The position numbers and the translations under genes are program-made. Positions 6,071 to 10,588 of a stretch of 10,588 bases of DNA are shown here, piece by piece. Within the stretch, counting starts at the first letter, position 1. Every line of letters begins with the position of its first letter. This DNA comes from Solirubrobacterales bacterium (GTDB lineage Bacteria; Actinomycetota; Thermoleophilia; Solirubrobacterales; Solirubrobacteraceae): NCBI GenBank assembly GCA_015655225.1, contig JAATFK010000487.1:1-10588 (forward strand). Direction: 5' to 3'. The notes under the pieces were generated by a model. It was not told the DNA's origin. It worked only from the letters and a program-made list of their open reading frames with translations, and made no database searches.

Positions 6071-6898
6071 ATGAGGAACAGTCGAAAGCTCGTGGCAGGC
6101 GTCGTTGCCGCAACGGTGTTCGCGGTGCCGGCCGCCAGCGCCAGCGCGACGACGCTGATCGGGTCCGGGTCGACCGCGGCGCAGCCGTTCTTCCTGGCGC
6201 TCTTCAAGGGCTACGCGAAGGTCAAGCCCGGGATCAAGTTCGTCTACACGGCGGACGGCGGCAACGCCGGCATCAAGGACGTCCAGCAGGGCAAGAGCCA
6301 GTTCGCCGGCCAGGCGCGCCTCCCGCTCCCGAGCGACGCCGGCACGACCTACATCAAGGCGTTCCTCGACGGGCTCTGCATCGTCGTGAACCCCGCCAAC
6401 AAGATCTCGAACCTGTCGATCTCGCAGGTCCGCGACATCTATACGGGCACGACGACGAGCTGGAGCAACTACCCCAGCTCGGGCCTCAGCACGACGATCG
6501 ACCCGTTCGGTCGTGACTCCAACGGCGGCACGTACAACTTCTTCAGCAGCTCGGTCCTCAACGGCGGCACCCCCGCCACGAGCGTCACCGCGCAGCTGTC
6601 GGACGGCCTCGTCGCGAACTCGGTCAAGAAGGACAAGAACGCGATCGGCTACAACGGCCTCGCGTACGTGCGTCCCGGCAGCGGGCTGAAGGGCATCAAG
6701 CTCAACAACATCGCCTGCTCGGCCGCGAACGTGAAGAGCGGCAAGTACCCGCTCACGCGCTACCTGTACATCGTCGTCCCGACGAAGAAGCCGAACAAGA
6801 ACGTCGAGCAGTTCGCCGACTGGGTCCGCACCAGCCCGGCGGCTGCGGCGATCATCACGAAGGTCGGCGGCGTGCCGGCCTTCAACAAGACGAAGTAA
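6071..6898 (+). CDS. pstS: Phosphate ABC transporter substrate-binding protein PstS
   Basis: PstS binds phosphate outside the membrane and hands it to PstC/PstA. The 275-residue product has a signal peptide (positive RNSRK, then a hydrophobic stretch) ending ASASA, cleaved about after residue 26. The mature part starts TTLIGSGST, the usual family opening and first phosphate-binding loop (31-35). ADGGNAGIKDV (61-71) and FGRDSNGGT (146-154) match the other binding loops; Arg148 and the S/T residues would hold the anion. SNLSISQVRDIYTGTTTSW (113-131) is the conserved hinge segment. Two differences are notable. There is no lipobox cysteine, and the segment FAGQARLPL carries no Asp where the E. 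coli protein has its phosphate-discriminating Asp56; an Arg lies nearby, as in many non-enterobacterial PstS proteins. A good SD, AAGGAG, lies 10 nt before the ATG. It is the first gene of the pst operon, and the stop is followed at once by the pstC GTG. Confidence 0.94.
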   Translation: MRNSRKLVAGVVAATVFAVPAASASATTLIGSGSTAAQPFFLALFKGYAKVKPGIKFVYTADGGNAGIKDVQQGKSQFAGQARLPLPSDAGTTYIKAFLDGLCIVVNPANKISNLSISQVRDIYTGTTTSWSNYPSSGLSTTIDPFGRDSNGGTYNFFSSSVLNGGTPATSVTAQLSDGLVANSVKKDKNAIGYNGLAYVRPGSGLKGIKLNNIACSAANVKSGKYPLTRYLYIVVPTKKPNKNVEQFADWVRTSPAAAAIITKVGGVPAFNKTK

Positions 6899-7899
6899 GT
6901 GCTGGACGACGCATTCTCGTACGAGGAGCGGCCGCTGCGGTGGTCGGACCGGCGCGTCGGGCTGATGCTCGGCGCGCTGGTCTGCGTCGTCCTCGCACTC
7001 GTCGGCGCGATGCTCGTCGTCGTGCTGCTGCACGCCTGGCCGTCGTTCTCGCACAACGGCCTCGGCTGGTTCGGCGCCGGGGGCAACGTCGACCAGCAGA
7101 TCCAGGCGATCTTCAACTCCGGTGAGGGGGCGCCCACTACATCTACGACTTCCACGCCTGGCCGCTGATCTGGAGCACCATCCTCGTCACCGGCGGGGCG
7201 GTCGTGATCGCGTTCGTGAGCGCGCTGTTCGTCGCCGTCTTCGCGGTCGAGTTCGCGCCCGACCGCGTCCGCGCCGTGCTCGGCCCCGTGATCCGGCTGC
7301 TCGCCAGCGTCCCGTCGGTGATCTACGGGCTGCTCGGCGTCCTCGTGCTGGTGCCGTTCATCAACGACCACCTGATCGGCGAGCACCGCAAGGCGTCGGT
7401 CGCCTTCACGATCTCGCTGACCGGCAACAGCCTGCTCGCCGCCACGCTCGTGCTGACGGTGATGATCGCTCCGCTGATGGTCGCGATCTTCTCCGACGGC
7501 CTGCGGGCGGTGCCGGGCGGCTGGCTCGAGGGCTCGCTCGCGCTCGGCGTCAACCGCTGGCGCACGTTCTGGAAGATCGCCGTGCGCACGGCCCGCCCGG
7601 CGCTCGTCACCGGCACCGTGCTGGCGACCGCCCGCGCGCTCGGCGAGGCGGTGATGCTCGCGATGGTCTCCGGCTCGGTCGGCTTCGCGCCCAACCCGGC
7701 CGACGGCCTGACCTTCTTCTTCGAGCCCTCACGGCCGCTCGCCGCGACGATCATCGCGAACTCGGAGGAGCTCAGCTCGCCGCCGATGCAGAGCACGCTC
7801 TACGCGATCGCCGCCGTGCTGCTCGTCTCCGCCGCGCTGCTGTCGCTCGCCGGCTTCGCCGCGAAGCAGCCGCTGCGCCGCTACGGAGTGCGCACGTGA
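6899..7899 (+). CDS. pstC: Phosphate ABC transporter permease PstC, reading frame split by a -1 shift
   Basis: PstC is one half of the phosphate channel. The sequence encodes a full PstC but in two frames. GTG at 6899, directly after the pstS stop, opens the first part, which has TM1 (about residues 20-46) and a periplasmic loop reaching FNSGEG. The rest (AHYIYDFHAWPLIWSTILVTGG onward) is in the -1 frame from about 7129 to the TGA at 7897. Without a shift, the first frame ends at 7168 after 89 residues. Adding one G to the G run at 7126-7130 would restore a 333-residue protein of normal length. The second part holds the remaining helices and the EAA loop (EGSLALGVNRWRTFWKIAVR, then RALGEAV), which docks to PstB. 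The second open frame alone, from a GTG at 7204, would lack TM1 and part of TM2. A sequencing error is the simplest cause; a real mutation or programmed frameshift is less likely. Confidence 0.88.
7121..7135 (+). other. Frame-break site in pstC (G run)
   Basis: The bases read GGT GAG GGG GCG CCC in the first frame and TGA GGG GGC GCC CAC in the second. Continuity of PstC requires moving from the first frame to the second at the run of five G (7126-7130). After decoding GGG at 7127-7129, a one-base backward slip is possible because 7126-7128 is also GGG. No strong downstream hairpin or clear upstream SD-like stimulator was seen. Confidence 0.8.
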
Positions 7900-7902
7900 G
7901 CG

Positions 7903-7934
7903 CGCAACCGCTCGGCCTGCGGCCTCGGGTTGCG
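7903..7934 (+). promoter_or_regulatory. First hairpin in the pstC-pstA spacer
   Basis: CGCAACC (7903-7909) pairs with GGTTGCG (7928-7934), and inside it GGCC-TGC-GGCC (7914-7924) makes a second short stem with a 3-nt loop. It begins 3 nt after the pstC stop. With its neighbour it could protect or process the operon mRNA, or reduce read-through into pstA and pstB. It has no T-tract, so full termination is doubtful. Confidence 0.55.
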
Positions 7935-7936
7935 TC

Positions 7937-7967
7937 GGAAGAACTCGCCCAGGGGGCTCGTTCTTCC
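7937..7967 (+). promoter_or_regulatory. Second hairpin in the pstC-pstA spacer
   Basis: GGAAGAAC (7937-7944) pairs perfectly with GTTCTTCC (7960-7967). After a 2x2 mismatch, GCCC (7947-7950) pairs with GGGC (7954-7957) around a 3-nt loop. It starts only 2 nt after the first hairpin, and both share one plan: a long outer stem, an internal loop, a 4-bp inner stem and a 3-nt loop. It ends 17 nt before the pstA ATG, just upstream of the GGTGA ribosome binding site at 7973-7977. Confidence 0.65.
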
Positions 7968-7984
7968 AGGTCGGTGATCGCCCG

Positions 7985-8965
7985 ATGAGCGCGCTCGCCG
8001 CACCGCCGCCCGCGCCGCCGTCCGCGCCCCTCCGCGACGCGGTCGAGTCGAGTGGCAGCTGGCGCATCACCGACCGCATCGGGCTCGCGATCTGCTGGTT
8101 CCTGGGCCTCCTCTTCTGCGCGATCGCCGCCTCGATCGTGATCTTCATGCTGATCGAGGGGATCAAGTACGTGCGGCCCTCGCTGCTCGTCACGCACCCC
8201 GCCGCGGGCTTCGGCGAAAGCGACAGCGGCGGCTTCCTCGACACCCTGATCGGGACGGTCGTGGTGGCGCTGATCGGCGTCGCGATCGCGCTCCCGCTCG
8301 GCGTCGCGACCGCCGTCTGGCTGAGTGAGTACGGGCGCCCGTACGCGCTCGCCCGCGTCGCCGAGCCGGCGATCGAGATGATCGCCGGGACGCCGTCGAT
8401 CGTGCTCGCGCTGTTCGGCTCGCTGATCTTCTCCTCGCCCGCGCTCGGCTTCCTCAGCCGCACCTCCGGCGGCGTCGTCTTCGGCCGCTCGTTCTTCGCT
8501 GCCGGCGCGATGCTGTCGCTGATCGCGCTGCCGCTGATCGTCGGCTCCACGCGCGAGGGGCTGCAGTCGATCCCCGCCCACGTGCGCGAGGCCTCCTACG
8601 CGGTCGGCAAGACGAAGGCCGCGACGATCCGCCGCATCCTGCTGCCGACCGCCCGGCCCCAGGTCCTCACCGGGACGATGCTCGGGGTCGGCCGGATCAT
8701 CGGCGACACCTCGATCATCGTGATCCTGTTGGGCGCGACGCTGACGCTCAACGGCGTCGGCGGCGTGCCGCTGCTGAGCGTGCTGCGCGGGACCGGCTCT
8801 ACGCTGACGAGCTACGTCTACCAGAACTCCCCCTCGGGAGAGGGCAACCAGCCGACGAAGGCCTATGCCGCCGCCTTCGTACTCTTGTTGATCGTGTTGG
8901 TGCTGAATGGAGCGGTCGAGGTCGTCACTCGGCGCGCGCGAAGGAGGACCGGATGGAGTTCGTGA
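7985..8965 (+). CDS. pstA: Phosphate ABC transporter permease PstA
   Basis: PstA is the second channel subunit, pairing with PstC in the membrane. The 326-residue product has a Pro/Ala-rich cytoplasmic N-terminus (about 1-27), a first helix (about 32-57) and a periplasmic loop. The permease core follows, with helices at about 86-113, 133-153, 170-188, 235-256 and 293-312. The EAA loop REASYAVGKTKAATIRRILL (201-220), followed by PTARPQVLTGTMLGVGRIIGDT, is the PstB docking site. It ends GRIIGDT where most relatives have a Glu instead of Asp. A basic tail (RRARRRTG) closes the protein. The ATG at 7985 is preceded by GGTGA (7973-7977), a match to the 16S 3' end with 7-nt spacing. An 85-nt spacer with two hairpins separates it from pstC, unusual in an otherwise packed operon. 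It overlaps pstB by 13 nt. Confidence 0.94.
   Translation: MSALAAPPPAPPSAPLRDAVESSGSWRITDRIGLAICWFLGLLFCAIAASIVIFMLIEGIKYVRPSLLVTHPAAGFGESDSGGFLDTLIGTVVVALIGVAIALPLGVATAVWLSEYGRPYALARVAEPAIEMIAGTPSIVLALFGSLIFSSPALGFLSRTSGGVVFGRSFFAAGAMLSLIALPLIVGSTREGLQSIPAHVREASYAVGKTKAATIRRILLPTARPQVLTGTMLGVGRIIGDTSIIVILLGATLTLNGVGGVPLLSVLRGTGSTLTSYVYQNSPSGEGNQPTKAYAAAFVLLLIVLVLNGAVEVVTRRARRRTGWSS
8941..8947 (+). promoter_or_regulatory. Strong ribosome binding site AAGGAGG for pstB
   Basis: AAGGAGG inside the end of pstA stands 5 nt before the ATG at 8953. It supports that start over the internal ATG at 9118, which has only a weak G-rich stretch before it, and so supports the long N-terminus of PstB. Confidence 0.75.
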
Positions 8966-9861
8966 CCCCACCGCGCGTGCGGCGGCTCTCGCTCGACGAC
9001 GAGGCGACGGTCGTCCTGGACGATGTGGCGATCGACCCCGCGCGGGAGGAGCCGGGCAGCGGCTTCGTCAGCGCGCCGCGCCGCAAGGTCGCGCAGGCGA
9101 GCGGGGCGATCGACCGCATGGCGGTCGAGCAGCTGACGATCGCCTACAGCGGCAGACCGGCCGTCAGAAGCGTCTCGCTGCCGATCCGCCAAGGCGAGGT
9201 GCTGGCCCTGATCGGGCCGTCCGGCTGCGGCAAGACGACCCTGCTGCGCTCCCTCAACCGCCTCACCGAGCTGAACCGCGCGACCTCGACGCAAGGGCGG
9301 GTGACGCTCGACGGCGTCGACATCGCGCGCCTGGAGCCGACCTCGCTGCGCCGGCGCGTGACGATGGTCTTCCAGCAGCCCAACCCCTTCCCGATGAGCG
9401 TCTTCGACAACGTCGCCTACGTCCTGCGCGAGCAGGGCAAGCGGCGGCCCAAGCGCAAGGTCGTCCAGCGCGCGGTCTACGACGCGCTCGGCCGCGCCGG
9501 CCTGCTCGACGAGGTGAGGGGCAACCTCGACCACCCGGCGCTGCGGCTCTCCGGCGGGCAGCAGCAGCGGCTCTGCATCGCGCGGGCGCTGGCGGCGCAG
9601 CCGGAGGTGCTGCTGCTGGACGAGCCCTGCTCGGCGCTCGACCCCCGCTCGACCGAGGTGATCGAGGAGCTGATCGTGAAGCTCCGCGAGGAGGTCGCGA
9701 TCGTGATCGTCACCCACAACCTGCAGCAGGCCTACCGGATCGCCGACCACGTCGCGTTCATGTACCTCGGCGACCTGGTCGAGTACGGCAGCGGCAGCTC
9801 GCTCTTCCGCGCCCCGCGCGAGCAGCGGACGAAGGACTACGTCAGTGGCGCGTTCGGCTAG
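8953..9861 (+). CDS. pstB: Phosphate ABC transporter ATP-binding protein PstB
   Basis: PstB is the cytoplasmic ATPase that powers phosphate import through PstC/PstA. All ABC motifs are present: Walker A GPSGCGKT (88-95), Q-loop VFQQPNPFPMS (139-149, the PNPFPMS stretch being typical of PstB), signature LSGGQQQR (199-206), Walker B LLLDEP (220-225), D-loop SALD (227-230) and the switch His255 in VTHN. The C-terminus LVEYGSGSSLF resembles the family ending. The product is 302 residues, longer than the usual 250-260, because about 55 residues precede the normal start near MAVEQLTIAY. This extension is acidic, then basic, with no motif I recognise. The strong SD at 8941-8947 favours the long form; an internal ATG at 9118 would give a standard-size protein. 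It overlaps pstA by 13 nt and the next gene by 17 nt, so translation is coupled. Confidence 0.95.
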   Translation: MEFVTPPRVRRLSLDDEATVVLDDVAIDPAREEPGSGFVSAPRRKVAQASGAIDRMAVEQLTIAYSGRPAVRSVSLPIRQGEVLALIGPSGCGKTTLLRSLNRLTELNRATSTQGRVTLDGVDIARLEPTSLRRRVTMVFQQPNPFPMSVFDNVAYVLREQGKRRPKRKVVQRAVYDALGRAGLLDEVRGNLDHPALRLSGGQQQRLCIARALAAQPEVLLLDEPCSALDPRSTEVIEELIVKLREEVAIVIVTHNLQQAYRIADHVAFMYLGDLVEYGSGSSLFRAPREQRTKDYVSGAFG

Positions 9862-10588
9862 CCGCGTGGTGGTCCTGCTCCCACTCGTCTCCGCCGCCGC
9901 GCTGCTGAGCGCCGGCTGCGACTCGACGCAGCAGAAGAGCGCGCGCGCCCAGGTCCAGGCGACGCGGCTGCTGGCGAGCCGCAGAGCGGTCCTCGTCGCC
10001 CGCCGCGACCCGCAGGTGACGGTGCTGAGCGCCGTCGTCGTGCGCGGGCGCAGACGCGGCGGCGCGGTCGTCGTGCGGCTGCGCAACGCCGGCCCCGGCG
10101 CGGTCAACGACCTGCCGCTCTCGGTCGGCGTGCGGGACAAGCGCGGCGGCCGGCCGCAGCCGCTGAACGCGCGCCGGGGCCTGCCGTACTTCCAGACGCA
10201 CGCGCCCGCGATCGCCCCCGGGGCGACCGTCACCTGGGTGTTCGTGACGCGGGCGAAGCTGCCCGCCGGCGCGCGCGCCACCGCGTCCGTCGGCGTCCCG
10301 TCCGGACCGCTGCCGACGCGCACGCCGTCGCGGACGCTGCCGGAGATCGTCGCGACCGGCTCCGCGCCGGCCGGCAACCGCGTGACCGCGACGGTCCGCA
10401 ACGCCTCGGTGGTGCCGCAGTACGGCCTCGACGTCTACGCGACGGCGCGGCGCGGCGGGCACGTCGTCGCCGCCGGGCGTGCCGTGATCGAGCACCTCGG
10501 CACCGGCGCGCGCACGACGCTCCACGTCTCGCTGACCGGCGACGCGCGCGGCGCGACGGTCTCGGTCGACGCGCCACCTACCCTCTTC
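9845..10588 (+). CDS. Lipoprotein with two related beta-sandwich-like repeats, 3'-partial, last visible gene of the pst operon
   Basis: The frame is open from the GTG at 9845, inside the end of pstB, to the window edge (248 codons). The N-terminus is a lipoprotein signal: ARSASR, a hydrophobic stretch and LLSAGC, with Cys25 as the lipidation site. A charged linker follows to about residue 55. Two segments then look alike: VVVRLRNAGPGAVNDLPLSV (77-96) and VTATVRNASVVPQYGLDVYA (180-199). Each is followed by a strand rich in V/T after a G-rich turn, like CARDB/Ig-type domains that recur in actinobacterial surface proteins. I do not recognise a specific family. The 17-nt overlap with pstB means it is translated with the transporter, so it may sit at the outer membrane face near PstS or have a separate role under phosphate limitation; this is inference. 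No phoU is seen in the window. Confidence 0.8.
   Translation, partial: MARSASRVVVLLPLVSAAALLSAGCDSTQQKSARAQVQATRLLASRRAVLVARRDPQVTVLSAVVVRGRRRGGAVVVRLRNAGPGAVNDLPLSVGVRDKRGGRPQPLNARRGLPYFQTHAPAIAPGATVTWVFVTRAKLPAGARATASVGVPSGPLPTRTPSRTLPEIVATGSAPAGNRVTATVRNASVVPQYGLDVYATARRGGHVVAAGRAVIEHLGTGARTTLHVSLTGDARGATVSVDAPPTLF

Noticed and set aside
6010..6516. ATG at 6010 with AAGGAG directly before it, as a leader peptide or small gene
   Set aside because: The SD-to-start distance is only 1 nt, and the frame soon becomes an Arg-rich shadow of pstS. A very short leader cannot be excluded but has no support.
7123..7131. Programmed -1 frameshift as the preferred explanation of the pstC break
   Set aside because: Slippage on GGG is possible, but I found no clear SD-like stimulator or downstream hairpin, and programmed shifts are not a known feature of pstC. 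A missing base in a G run is simpler.
7122..7988. Plus-strand frame overlapping pstC as a separate gene
   Set aside because: Arg-rich product typical of a shadow frame; the PstC helices and EAA loop are in the other frame.
7772..8971. Minus-strand frame opposite pstA
   Set aside because: Composed of Arg/Asp/Gly/Ala repeats with no domain; pstA on the plus strand is unambiguous.
8863..10401. Minus-strand frames opposite pstB and the downstream lipoprotein gene
   Set aside because: Shadows of plus-strand genes that have complete ABC motifs and a lipobox.

Overview
The window is very GC-rich, with third codon positions almost all G or C. It uses GTG starts, tightly packed genes and actinobacterial-style secreted proteins. 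The style suggests a member of the Actinomycetota, and a Solirubrobacterales/Thermoleophilia-like bacterium is my best guess. That guess rests on protein style, not on a marker gene. I saw no rRNA, tRNA, CRISPR array, transposase or phage gene.

Left part (1-3863). A glycoside-hydrolase-like protein (clan GH-A style, start outside the window) converges on a minus-strand quinoprotein-like beta-propeller lipoprotein; their stop codons share one CTAG. The lipoprotein is divergent from a MarR-type regulator. Their 75-bp spacer holds a perfect 9+9 bp inverted repeat that looks like the regulator's operator. The marR stop overlaps the start of an HSL-family (family IV) alpha/beta-hydrolase, so regulator and esterase form a two-gene operon.

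Middle part (3864-6070). An AT-richer spacer leads into a secreted chymotrypsin-fold (S1) serine protease with a long propeptide. It ends at a 12-bp-stem hairpin that probably terminates both it and a convergent small four-cysteine membrane-anchored protein. The 5' end of that small gene is uncertain and may be frame-disrupted. The next spacer carries the control region of the phosphate operon. A 13-nt element, TCACAAARCTGAT, lies about 86 nt upstream of both the protease and pstS start codons.

Right part (6071-10588). This is a pstS-pstC-pstA-pstB high-affinity phosphate uptake operon followed by a lipoprotein gene that runs off the window. PstS captures phosphate outside the cell, PstC and PstA form the channel, and PstB drives it with ATP. 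Two things stand out. The pstC reading frame is broken by one missing base in a G run. The pstC-pstA spacer contains two adjacent, nearly perfect hairpins. PstB has a 55-residue N-terminal extension supported by a strong ribosome binding site, and PstS has no lipobox. Most of the window is ordinary. The observations I would follow first are the pstC break, the paired hairpins, and the element shared by the protease and pstS.
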